In this document: one piece after another, positions 1 through 7,875 of the stretch
Position numbering within the stretch: position 1 is the stretch's first letter
How the letters are laid out: every line of letters starts with the position of its first letter
Assembly (NCBI GenBank): GCA_963730555.1
Contig: CAVSSS010000034.1
Coordinates: forward strand, 155,833-219,832
Source: Roseiarcus sp963730555
GTDB taxonomy: Bacteria > Pseudomonadota > Alphaproteobacteria > Rhizobiales > Beijerinckiaceae
DNA length: 64,000 bases
Direction: 5' to 3'
Translations under genes and position numbers: made by a program
The notes under the pieces: model-generated
Database searches by the model: none
Told to the model about the DNA's origin: nothing
The model's input: only the letters and a program-made list of their open reading frames with translations

Positions 1-1
1 C

Positions 2-496
2 ACCCGCGGCACCAGCCGTGACCGCTTCGCGCGCTATACCGAGGAAGGCCTGCCCTATATCGACAACATGGAGCGGCTCGAGCGCAAGTTCCACACCGCG
101 CGCGGCTTCCTGCCGCGGCCGGTGCTCAAGCGGGCGACGAAGCCGACCCTGGTCGGCGTCCTCCAGTATGGATCGACCGCCGCCTCGATGGACGAAGCCC
201 AGAAGATGCTGGCCGACGAGGGCCTTCATGTCGACACCCTGCGCATCCGCGCGTTTCCGATGACCCGCGAGGTCCAGGATTTCATCGGCAGCCATGATCG
301 GATCTTCGTGGTCGAGCAAAATCGCGACGCGCAGATGCGCACGCTGATCTCTACCGATCTCGGCGTCGCGACAGACCGCTGGACGCCGATCCTCCACTTC
401 AACGGGATGCCGACCTCCGCCCGCTTCATTCATCGCGAAATCGCGGCGCGCCTGCGCAGGCCGACTGCGCCGCAACCGCTCGAGGCCGCCGAATGA
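2..496 (+). CDS. 2-oxoacid:acceptor oxidoreductase subunit alpha, C-terminal part
   Basis: The gene is cut by the left edge of the window; frame 2 is open from base 2 to the TGA at 494-496, giving 164 residues. The protein matches the C-terminal part of the alpha subunit of KorAB-type 2-oxoacid:ferredoxin (acceptor) oxidoreductases. This includes the region that follows the pyrimidine-binding domain and a Rossmann-like module (VGVLQYGSTAASMDEA) with the conserved VVEQNRDAQ segment. The enzyme oxidatively decarboxylates a 2-oxoacid, probably 2-oxoglutarate, with CoA and a low-potential electron acceptor in the cytoplasm. Its stop overlaps the ATG of the beta subunit as ATGA, so the two are translationally coupled. 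The exact 2-oxoacid substrate cannot be read from this fragment. Confidence 0.85.
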   Translation, partial: TRGTSRDRFARYTEEGLPYIDNMERLERKFHTARGFLPRPVLKRATKPTLVGVLQYGSTAASMDEAQKMLADEGLHVDTLRIRAFPMTREVQDFIGSHDRIFVVEQNRDAQMRTLISTDLGVATDRWTPILHFNGMPTSARFIHREIAARLRRPTAPQPLEAAE

Positions 497-1548
497 CTTA
501 TCTTGGCAAGCCCAAATTTCATCACCCTTCAATCCCCATCAACGCGCTTGGCTTCACCCGCAGGGACTACGAAGGATCGATGTCGACGCTATGCGCCGGC
601 TGCGGCCACGACGCGATTAGCGCCGCGATCATCCATGCCTGCTTCGAATTAAGCCTGCCGCCGCACCGGGTCGCGAAATTGAGCGGCATCGGCTGCTCCT
701 CCAAGACGCCGACCTACATGCTCGGCCAGAGTCACGGCTTCAACTCCGTGCACGGGCGTATGCCTTCGGTGCTGACCGGCGCCAATCTCGCCAACCGCGA
801 CCTCATCTACCTCGGCGTGTCCGGCGACGGCGATACGGCGTCGATCGGACTTGGCCAGTTCGCTCATGCCATGCGGCGCGGCGTCAACATGGTCTATATC
901 GTCGAGAATAACGGCGTGTACGGGCTGACCAAGGGTCAATTCTCGGCCACCGCCGATCGCGGCTCGAAGAGCAAGAAAGGTTCGGGCGCGCCTGACCAGC
1001 CGATCGATCTCATCGGCATGGCGATCGGGCTCGGCGCATCGTTCGTCGCGCGCAGCTTTTCCGGCGACAAGGCGCAACTCGTGCCACTCATTAAGGCCGC
1101 GTTTGAGCACAAGGGAGCGGCGTTCATTGATGTCATTTCGCCTTGCGTCACGTTCAATAACCACCTCGGCTCGACCAAGAGCTTCGACTACGTGCGCGAG
1201 CACAATATCGCCGTCAACACGCTCGACGTCATCACCGGGCGCAAACCGATCGAGGTGAACTACGCGGAAGGCGGAAGCCAAGCAGTCACGATGCACGACG
1301 GTTCGACGATCGTCCTTCGCAAGCTCGACGCTGCTCACGATTGCCGCGATCGATCCCAAGCGCTCGCCACGCTCGAGCGCGCCCGGATCGCCGGCGAAAT
1401 CGCCACCGGCCTCATCTATCTCGATAATGAGGCCAACGAACTGCATGAGGTTCTCAGCACCGTCGCGCGGCCGCTCAATGAGCTTACGGAGCGCGAATTG
1501 TGCCCGGGGCCGAATGCCTTGGAGGCAATCAACGCGACGCTGAGATAG
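493..1548 (+). CDS. 2-oxoacid:acceptor oxidoreductase subunit beta (TPP-binding)
   Basis: This 351-residue protein is a full-length thiamine-diphosphate-binding beta subunit. Visible features are a CAGCGH segment near residues 34-39, a GIGCSSKTP segment near 66-73, and the TPP/Mg motif GDGD at 111-114 closed by NN at 139-140 with GVYGLTKGQ after it. With the upstream alpha subunit it forms the two-gene KorAB-type enzyme that decarboxylates 2-oxoacids to acyl-CoA, probably 2-oxoglutarate to succinyl-CoA. The start ATG overlaps the alpha stop by ATGA. The 3' end overlaps the convergent response-regulator gene by about 20 bp. Family assignment is firm, substrate is inferred. Confidence 0.9.
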   Translation: MTYLGKPKFHHPSIPINALGFTRRDYEGSMSTLCAGCGHDAISAAIIHACFELSLPPHRVAKLSGIGCSSKTPTYMLGQSHGFNSVHGRMPSVLTGANLANRDLIYLGVSGDGDTASIGLGQFAHAMRRGVNMVYIVENNGVYGLTKGQFSATADRGSKSKKGSGAPDQPIDLIGMAIGLGASFVARSFSGDKAQLVPLIKAAFEHKGAAFIDVISPCVTFNNHLGSTKSFDYVREHNIAVNTLDVITGRKPIEVNYAEGGSQAVTMHDGSTIVLRKLDAAHDCRDRSQALATLERARIAGEIATGLIYLDNEANELHEVLSTVARPLNELTERELCPGPNALEAINATLR

Positions 1549-1936
1549 CGCCCGGCGACGATGAGTTTAGCGCACCTATTCCCATGCCGCGCTCCGCCGC
1601 CCTCAGTCGGTCGAGAGCTTGGCGAAACGTCGCAAATTCGAATGGCTTCATAAGCGTCGCTTGCTCACGATAGCTCGGCTCGATGCTCTCCTGCCCGTGG
1701 CCCGTCGCCAGCGCAAATGGTAGGCCCCGCGCGATTAACGCTTCGATAACGGGATAAGAATTGTCCTTGCCAAGCGACACGTCGACGATCGCAGCATCGA
1801 TGTCGCTGGCAGCCAATTCCAGCGCCCTGGCCAGACTGTGCGCCGGGCCCACGACAGTATCGCCCAGTTCCGACAGCCAGTCTTCAAGCATGGCAGTGAT
1901 CAAGGGCTCATCATCCACGATCAGGATCCTCGCCAT
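1529..1936 (-). CDS. single-domain response regulator
   Basis: A 135-residue stand-alone CheY-like receiver. Acidic pocket residues D8 and D9 (MARILIVDDEP), the likely phosphoacceptor D52 (AIVDVSLG), the switch threonine in ALATGHG near 79 and the conserved lysine in LMKPFE near 98 are all present. The open frame continues far upstream into insertion-sequence DNA, but the start at 1936 gives the canonical receiver N-terminus. No DNA-binding or enzymatic output domain follows, so it probably acts by protein-protein interaction or phosphotransfer. No cognate histidine kinase is in the window. The gene is convergent with the oxidoreductase beta subunit and overlaps it by about 20 bp. Confidence 0.85.
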   Translation of the reverse strand: MARILIVDDEPLITAMLEDWLSELGDTVVGPAHSLARALELAASDIDAAIVDVSLGKDNSYPVIEALIARGLPFALATGHGQESIEPSYREQATLMKPFEFATFRQALDRLRAAERGMGIGALNSSSPGAISASR

Positions 1937-2051
1937 TCCGCCTCCGGTTGCCACCGCCCCCTGAGCGTACCACAATCCTTTCTCCGCACAATGGCGAGAA
2001 GCCCGCATCGGAGAGGCGCTGTCAGCTGGGTGGATTGCTGCCTCTCCCGCC

Positions 2052-3149
2052 TCATGTGGCGGAGATCGGCGCCGGATGAGGGATGAGCTTCGCCAGTTTC
2101 CGCAGGTTCTGGGCGGTGGCGGCCAATAGGAACTCGTCCTTGGCTCCGCTCGGACCGCGCAGGCGCAATCGGTCGAGCCTGAGGATGCGTTTGAGATGCG
2201 CGAAGAGCATCTCGACCTTCTTTCGTTCGCGACATGAGACGGCGTAGGCCTCGGTTTTGGCGATCGCACGCGCCTTGTCACGAGCGGCTTCATGAACGGA
2301 GCGCGCGATCTTGCGTGCAGGCGCGGTTGGGCAGCGCGTGGGCTTGAGGGCGCACGCCCCGCACTCGTGCTTTTGCGCGAAATAGATCATCGTGGCGTCT
2401 TTCGTCAGCCCGTCACGCGGCTTGGCGAAAGCGCGGTGGTATTTTCTTAGTTCTTTGCCGGCGGGGCAGAGATAAAGATTGGTTTCTGGATCGAAGGCGA
2501 AGTCGCTGCGGGAGAAGGTTCCGTCCGTGCGCTCGGATTTGTCGGTCGGGTTCACATGCGGCTCGATCCCGCGCTCGTCCACCAGCCACCCGACCATATC
2601 GGCCGGGCCGTAGCCCCCATCGGCGACCAGGCGCGACGGAGTGAGGTCGAACTGTTCAGCCGTTCGGTCGAGCATGGTTTTGGCCGCGCCGACTTCCGCT
2701 TGGCGAATGGTTGTCGTCGCCTCGTCATCCACAATCACTGCATGCTTCAGATCGACGAGATAGTTGTCGGAGTAGGCATAACCGGCGACAGAGTTGGCCG
2801 AAGCGGTGTAACGGGCCGCCGGATCGGTTGGCGAAATCACCTTTGGCTCGACCGGCGTTGCCCCGCCGAAGGCCGCGTCATCGAGAACCGAAAGATATTC
2901 GGCGACCGCGCGGCTGGACGTCGGATCAAGGTCCTCGACCTTGGCGACGCCGCGCCTTCGATGCGCGTCGGCCACGATCATGCTGGCGTCGACCGCGAAG
3001 GCCTCGCCGCCCACGATCCCTTCCTTCATGCAGCGCGCGACCACGGTCTCAAACAGCTTGCGCAGCAGATCGCTCTCACGGAAGCGGCCGTGGCGGTTCT
3101 TCGACAACGTCGAATGGTCCGGAACGTCGCCGTCGAGCCCCAGCCGGCA
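2052..3149 (-). pseudogene. IS1182-type transposase, C-terminal three quarters (interrupted)
   Basis: About 365 codons of a DDE transposase read leftward from the junction at 3149. DDE positions are visible as VDAS, VADGGYG and the E of RKKVEMLFAHLKR. A cysteine-rich stretch (CGACALKPTRC) and the DHSTLSKNRHG segment are typical of IS1182/IS5-like elements. The frame continues upstream to 3563, but that extension is antisense to the inserted IS110 gene and is not real. The missing N-terminus lies at 4654-4926. The two halves rejoin in frame at TGG-TTT / TGC-CGG (WF|CR), which shows that an IS110-family element split one transposase gene. Confidence 0.88.
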
Positions 3150-3227
3150 AAGATGGAGTAGGCGGGCGGTCGAGCCAAGACGGCCATCCTGGCACTCTGT
3201 ATGGCGCCAAGCATCAAGGAGGGAAAA

Positions 3228-4247
3228 ATGGACTACTTCGCCGGCCTCGACGTGTCCCTGGAAACCATCAACGTTTGCATCGTGAATGGCGCAGGTGACG
3301 TCCTGCTCGAGAAGAAAATCGCAGCCGAGCCAGCAGCCATTGTTCATCTGCTGAAAAGCTTCGGTTCGCCGTTCAAGCGCATAGGGCTGGAAGCGGGGCC
3401 AACCTCGTCCTGGCTTTATGGCGAGCTGCGTGCGGCGGGGTACGGCGCGATCTGCCTTGAATGCCGTCACGTCAAGGCCGGGCTGAGCGCCATGCGGAAC
3501 AAGACCGACCGCAATGACGCGCGCGGCATCGCGCAACTCGTTCGCCTCGGTTGGTTTAGGCAAGTCTATGTTAAGAGCGAGGAAGCGCAGCGGACCCGTA
3601 TGCTGTTGGTCAACCGTCAGCAGCTTTTGACCAAAGCCTTGGATATCGAGAACTCAGTACGCGGATCCCTAAAGGTTTTCGGCCTGCGGGTCGGTGTCGT
3701 AGCCCGGCGAGGGTTCGAGGCCAGGGCATTGGAACTCGTTGCGGACGACCCCATTCTGCTCGCGATCACCAAGCCAATGTTGCGCGTTCGCCAAGTGCTC
3801 CTCGAAGAGTTCGAACGGCTCGATCGCCTCTGCCAACAGTTGGCGCGGCGTGATCCCGTCTGCCGCAGGCTGATGACCGTTCCCGGTGTCGGCGTGGTTG
3901 TGGCCCTCACCTATCGGACGGGCGTCGATGCGCCCGAGCGCTTTTCAAGATCGCGCGATGTTGGAGCGCATTTCGGCCTCACCCCGAAACGCTACAGTTC
4001 TGGTCAGACTGACTATGATGGCCGCATCAGTCGTTGCGGTGACGAGATGGTCCGCACAGCCTTGTATCAGGCAGCGAACGTTCTGCTGCATCATGGCCGA
4101 TGGTCATCGCTCCGATCCTGGGCCATGCGGATCGCGAAGAGAGGCAGCGTGAAAGGCGCGAAGGTCGCCCTCGCACGCCGGCTCGCCGTGGTCATGCACC
4201 GGATGTGGACCGACGGAACTGACTTCCGGTGGTCTGACACGAGCTGA
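3228..4247 (+). CDS. IS110-family DEDD transposase (recombinase)
   Basis: A 339-residue protein. The N-terminal RuvC-like DEDD domain begins FAGLDVSLETINVCIV (first catalytic Asp) and contains the acidic EAGPTSSWLY segment. NKTDRNDARGIAQLV carries the last two acidic residues. The C-terminal half has the Transposase_20 domain with a helix-hairpin-helix-like TVPGVGVVVAL segment and the conserved GLTPKRYSSGQTD and GDEMVRTALYQAA stretches holding the serine region. The start at 3228 is preferred over 3201 because AAGGAGGG lies just upstream with good spacing. The gene looks intact, so the element may be active. In this family the recombinase works with a structured guide RNA from the element's end. 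Confidence 0.92.
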   Translation: MDYFAGLDVSLETINVCIVNGAGDVLLEKKIAAEPAAIVHLLKSFGSPFKRIGLEAGPTSSWLYGELRAAGYGAICLECRHVKAGLSAMRNKTDRNDARGIAQLVRLGWFRQVYVKSEEAQRTRMLLVNRQQLLTKALDIENSVRGSLKVFGLRVGVVARRGFEARALELVADDPILLAITKPMLRVRQVLLEEFERLDRLCQQLARRDPVCRRLMTVPGVGVVVALTYRTGVDAPERFSRSRDVGAHFGLTPKRYSSGQTDYDGRISRCGDEMVRTALYQAANVLLHHGRWSSLRSWAMRIAKRGSVKGAKVALARRLAVVMHRMWTDGTDFRWSDTS

Positions 4248-4447
4248 ATGTCGGTGCCGACCGCAGCTTAAGAAGGGACGCGCACGAGCGAAAAACCCGA
4301 GTTCCGCCGACCAGGCGGAAAGGAGCGCCCGGAAGGGGGCGAGGGTCGGATGAGCCCGCATCGCTGGTTGCGACGGTTCGGCATTTGCCGGCTGGTCACG
4401 TGGCAAAACTAGGCCGTCCGACCCTTCTCAACCCATCCTGTCCGCCG

Positions 4448-4653
4448 AAGCCGCCGGGCGTTGAGTACGCAAAGAAGCCTGAACCCTTCCGAGCGCTTCC
4501 CACCTGGCCAGCCGAAAACTACGGAGTTGACAACCCATGCCCGCCTAAAGAAGCCGCCGGGCGTTGAGTACGCAAAGAAGCCTGAACCCTTCCGAGCGCT
4601 TCCCACCTGGCCAGCCGAAAACTACGGAGTTGACAACCCATGCCCGCCTAAAG
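4448..4653 (+). repeat. 103-bp perfect or near-perfect tandem duplication in the IS110 3' end
   Basis: Two direct copies of a 103-bp unit occupy 4448-4550 and 4551-4653. Each runs from AAGCCGCCGGGCG to CCCGCCTAAAG and carries the same internal TGAACCCTTCCGAGCGCTTC and CGGAGTTGACAACCCA segments. The second copy ends at the junction with the interrupted IS1182 gene. The duplication therefore covers the terminal noncoding part of the IS110 element where a bridge RNA and the end sequence would lie. It could reflect a second insertion or excision event at the same end. I see no coding potential in it. Confidence 0.9.
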
Positions 4654-4926
4654 AAACCAGCGATAGGCAAGATTGAGATCGACCTCCTCGCACAGCCGAC
4701 GCTCCGAACGAATGCCGAAGCCGTAGCCGACGATGAGCATCCGGATCATCAGCTCGGGATCGATCGAGGGCCGCCCGACGTCGCTATAGGGCCCCAGGTG
4801 CGCTCGAACCTCCGACGAGGCGACGAAACGGTCGATCTTGCGCAACAAGTGATTGTCTGGGACGCGCCGCTCCAGACTGAAGCCGTAGAACAGCGCCTCC
4901 TGCATCACCCGCCGCTCGCCCATCAT
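4654..4926 (-). pseudogene. IS1182-type transposase, N-terminal fragment (other half of 2052-3149)
   Basis: Ninety-one codons starting at 4926 (MMGERRVMQEALFYGF) and running through RPSIDPELMIRMLIVGY to NLAYRWF encode the typical N-terminal domain of IS1182 transposases. The frame then runs into IS110 sequence and stops after one more codon. The missing remainder begins at CRLGLDGDVPDHS on the other side of the nested element (3149). Together the halves make a normal-length transposase of about 455 residues, so this IS was intact when IS110 entered it. Confidence 0.87.
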
Positions 4927-5079
4927 CGTGTGAGCCCCAGATTCGTTAAGAAAACTGAATCAGAGCCGAGTCGGCAACGCAAGCGAGTTTTTCAACGGTA
5001 TTTGTCGATGAAGAGCTTTCAGCCGAAGAGCCTGTCCTCTGGCGAAGACCCAAGGAACGGCTAGGGCGAGCCGCTGCCT

Positions 5080-5490
5080 CCGGAGCGCAATGGCGAAGTC
5101 GACTTCCGCAAGACCAAGCGATCGAACGCGACGCACGCCTCGACGACGGACAAGGATGCGCGCCTTTACCGCAAGGGCGCCGGACAGGAGAGCCGTCTGG
5201 CCTATCTTGGCCACGTCTTGATGGAGAACCGCAACGGGCTGGTGGCGGCGGCCGAGGCGAGGCTGGCGACCGGAACAGCCGAACGCGAGGCGGCGGCGCG
5301 CATGAGCCAGCGCTTGCCCTTTGGGGCGACGCTCGACGCGGACAAGGGCTACGACGCCGAGGCCTTCGAGGGGCTGAAGGCGCGCGGGATCGAGCCGCAT
5401 ATCGCGATCAACGGGACGGTGAGCAAGCATCGGCCAGGCGCGCAAGACCGCGGTTCCGAGCGAGGTCGCCGCGAGTGTGCGCTATGAGGC
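5080..5490 (+). pseudogene. IS5/IS4-type transposase fragment
   Basis: Frame-1 coding remains show the middle of a DDE transposase: KRSNATHASTTDKDARLYRK, LGHVLMENRNGLV, and LDADKGYDAEAFEGL, which carries the second catalytic Asp (D in DADKGYD). The reading frame slips near 5433. The following VPSEVAASVRYEA in another frame looks like continued transposase sequence before the homology ends at about 5490 against an IS110 fragment. The N-terminus is missing. No insertion-sequence ends are identifiable. Confidence 0.75.
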
Positions 5491-5491
5491 G

Positions 5492-5964
5492 GCCATGCCT
5501 CAACAGCAATCCCTGCAGGTGTTGGCGCGCCTTGCCCAGCACCCTGACCGCTGTGGCGCGTGCTCGGATCAGATCCCCCATCGCCTCATGGGCTGCATCA
5601 GGAACCCAAACAGCGGTCAGCTCACCTGCTCTGTGCAGCTTCGCCAGCATCACCGCGTCTCGCCGATCCGTCTTGATGCGATCGCCGGCTTTCATCGGAA
5701 TCAGCGAGGGCGCCACGACCGCGCATTCACGGCCAAGATCTGTAATCTGCCGATGCAACCCATAACCGCACGGGCCGGCTTCGTAGCAGAACCGCAGTCG
5801 CTGAACGCCAGTCTTGCTGAGGCGCTCGACAAGCTTGCCGATCTGATCGGCGCGGTTCAGAAAATTGCCGAGATGGCGCACCTCCCCGCCGCGTTCCCAT
5901 AAGCAACCGCGACCGAAATCGTCGCTGCGTGGACATCCACTCCCACGAAGATGGTATCGTGCAT
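5492..5964 (-). pseudogene. IS110-family transposase, truncated N-terminal fragment
   Basis: Reading leftward from ATG 5964, the protein begins with the RuvC-like IFVGVDVHAATISVAVAYG. It then shifts frame by one base near 5885 and continues as GGEVRHLGNFLNRADQIGKL, CYEAGPCGYGLHRQI and KTDRRDAVMLAKLHRAGELT. These are DEDD-domain motifs of an IS110 recombinase distinct from the intact copy at 3228-4247. Homology stops near 5492 (LQGLLLRHG), where it abuts an IS5-like fragment. The C-terminal Transposase_20 domain is gone, so this is a relic. Confidence 0.82.
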
Positions 5965-6115
5965 CAGCTCCGTCCCCCATGTCTGAGGCTCTGCGCCGGC
6001 CTATCCGACGCAATCCTCGAATGGGACATGCCGCGGGACGGGCCGCCAGATGCTTCAGACCGCGAAAATACGGTCTAGGACGCTAAGAGCGGAGCCGAAT
6101 GGTTGGGGGCACGGG

Positions 6116-7795
6116 TTACGCTCGACCTTCGCGGACAAGGTCGCCCGCCAGCGCCTTGTCTATAAGATTGCGCGTTTCATCTAACCCATAGATCGCAATG
6201 AATGATCCTAAGCGCGGCCCGCGATCCTCGCCTAGAAGGACGGCGTAGATCATGTTGAAGAATTCGTTTGAAACTCCGGGCCGCGCTGCCGTGGCCCCTT
6301 TTGCTGAATGATCCTGATATCGCGGAATCGGTCGTCCAATATCATATAACGCGTGCTGAATCTGGTCCGCGCTAATGTCTGGTGGTAATTGCGCCAGCTT
6401 CGATGAAAGTTGCTCAAGCACTTCGCGTTCGACGTGGTCCGCGTGACGATAACGCTTCTTCGGAGCGACAAAATCCCGAAAATAGACAACCGCATAACGA
6501 ACCAACCTATCAAGCCCGGGATGTGTTCCAGGCGACACCGAGGGATAATAGCGGCGAAGGAAGCCCCAAAGCACGGACGGATTTTCATCATTCGAAACCG
6601 CGGCGAGATTGAGCAACATAGCAAAGGAAATCGTAGGCTGGCGGTCTCCGTCATGGGTAAGGATTTCCGGCTCCGGAGGTTCCCCGCCATGGATATGCCA
6701 CACCGGATTGCCCAGCCGCTCTCTCCACGCTTGGTGTCGATAGGCCTCAAGAAACCCAAGATAGTCATCAACTGCACGCGGAATAACGTCGAAATAGAGT
6801 CGCTTCGCCGCCGTCGGCTTCTGGAACATGAATGAAGCCAGACTCTCAGGACTAGCGTAAGCGAGCCATTGTTCAATGGTTAGGCCGTTACCTTTCGTTT
6901 TTGAAATCTTTTGGCCATTCTCGTCGAGGAAAAGCTCGTAGTTGAATCCAGCGGGCGGATCCGCTCCAAGAATCCGCGCTACACGAGATGACAGCTTAAC
7001 AGAATCGATCAGATCTTTTCCCGCCATTTCGTAATCGACGCCGAGCGCATACCAGCGCATCGCCCAATCTGGCTTCCATTGCAGCTTACAATGCCCTCCC
7101 GTCACAGGTGTTTCGAACTCCTCGCCGCTCGAAGGATCGCGCCATCGGATCGCGCCAGAGTCCGGGCAGCACTCCAGCACTGGAGCCTGCATGACGACCC
7201 CTGTTCGCGGGTGAATCGGAAGGAAGGGCGAGTAGGTTGCAGCTCGCTCCGCGCGAAGCGAGGGCAGCATGATGGCCTGCACCTCGTCAAAGCAATCAAG
7301 CATCCGTAACAACGCCTTATCGAAGCGACCGGATCTATAGCATTCGGTCGAAGACATGAACTCGTACTCGAATCCGAACTGATCAAGAAAAGCGCGAAGA
7401 CGCGCGTTGTTGTGTTCGGCAAAACTAGCGTATTCGCCGAACGGATCTGGAATTTGTGACAGCGGCTTGCCGAGATGAGGCAGCATCGTGTCCCGGTTGG
7501 GAACGTTATCTGGAACCTTGCGCAAACCGTCCATGTCGTCCGAAAAGGCGATCAGCTTCGTCTTTATGTCGTCTCCTACCAGGGTGCGAAAGGCGTGCCT
7601 GACCATGTTAGTCCGCGCAACCTCGCCGAAAGTTCCGAGATGTGGTAGACCCGACGGGCCGTAACCCGTCTCGAAAATCACCTCTTTCCGTTCGGAGCGC
7701 TCAAGGCGCGCGACCACCTTTCGCGCTTCTTCGAAAGGCCATGCTTTTGACGTTTCTGCGGCCTCACGCAAAGTTGGCGATGACATTTTCTCCAT
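6116..7795 (-). CDS. lysK: class I lysyl-tRNA synthetase
   Basis: About 559 residues. This is the archaeal-type class I LysRS (Rossmann catalytic core), which replaces the class II enzyme in many Alphaproteobacteria and charges tRNA-Lys for translation. The HIGH-type signature appears as SGLPHLGTFGE and the KMSKS-type loop as KISKTKGNG, with CPDSGAIRWRD in the zinc-binding-like insert. The open frame extends to 7951. I prefer ATG 7795 (MEKMSSPTLREAAE) or the ATG three codons later, because the family's conserved helix follows directly and the upstream residues look non-homologous. It lies 80 bp downstream of a glycosyltransferase gene in the same direction. Confidence 0.92.
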   Translation of the reverse strand: MEKMSSPTLREAAETSKAWPFEEARKVVARLERSERKEVIFETGYGPSGLPHLGTFGEVARTNMVRHAFRTLVGDDIKTKLIAFSDDMDGLRKVPDNVPNRDTMLPHLGKPLSQIPDPFGEYASFAEHNNARLRAFLDQFGFEYEFMSSTECYRSGRFDKALLRMLDCFDEVQAIMLPSLRAERAATYSPFLPIHPRTGVVMQAPVLECCPDSGAIRWRDPSSGEEFETPVTGGHCKLQWKPDWAMRWYALGVDYEMAGKDLIDSVKLSSRVARILGADPPAGFNYELFLDENGQKISKTKGNGLTIEQWLAYASPESLASFMFQKPTAAKRLYFDVIPRAVDDYLGFLEAYRHQAWRERLGNPVWHIHGGEPPEPEILTHDGDRQPTISFAMLLNLAAVSNDENPSVLWGFLRRYYPSVSPGTHPGLDRLVRYAVVYFRDFVAPKKRYRHADHVEREVLEQLSSKLAQLPPDISADQIQHALYDIGRPIPRYQDHSAKGATAARPGVSNEFFNMIYAVLLGEDRGPRLGSFIAIYGLDETRNLIDKALAGDLVREGRA

Positions 7796-7875
7796 TGGTG
7801 CTGAGCTCTGGGGGAATGAATGAATCGGCGGTGAAGCGAGATCGCTGTCGCTGCCTATGAGACGAGAGCGAAGAG

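Larger units (their letters stand above)
3150..4654 (+). mobile_element. IS110-family insertion sequence nested in an IS1182 element
   Basis: The borders are set by the two halves of the disrupted IS1182 transposase gene: the sequence returns to that gene at about 3149 on the left and about 4654 on the right. At most one or two A residues are shared at the junction, so no long target duplication is visible, as expected for IS110. The roughly 1.5-kb element has a short 5' flank (about 78 bp), one DEDD-type recombinase gene (3228-4247), and a long noncoding 3' end of about 400 bp containing a 103-bp tandem duplication. A long 3' noncoding end resembles the IS1111 branch of the family, in which the guide (bridge) RNA is encoded downstream of the recombinase. 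Confidence 0.82.

Noticed and set aside
649..1446. A 265-codon leftward frame inside the oxidoreductase beta subunit
   Set aside because: Fully antisense to a gene with clear TPP motifs; no recognisable protein.
2056..2293. An N-terminal extension of the response regulator
   Set aside because: The upstream frame lies in the IS1182 transposase antisense; the receiver fold begins exactly at 1936.
4446..4654. A CRISPR array, because of the repeated unit
   Set aside because: There are only two adjacent copies of a 103-bp unit with no spacers and no cas genes.
4385..5064. Short repeated proteins sharing the same 40-residue block in 4385-5064
   Set aside because: They are translations of the 103-bp tandem duplication and of the antisense of the IS1182 N-terminus, not genes.
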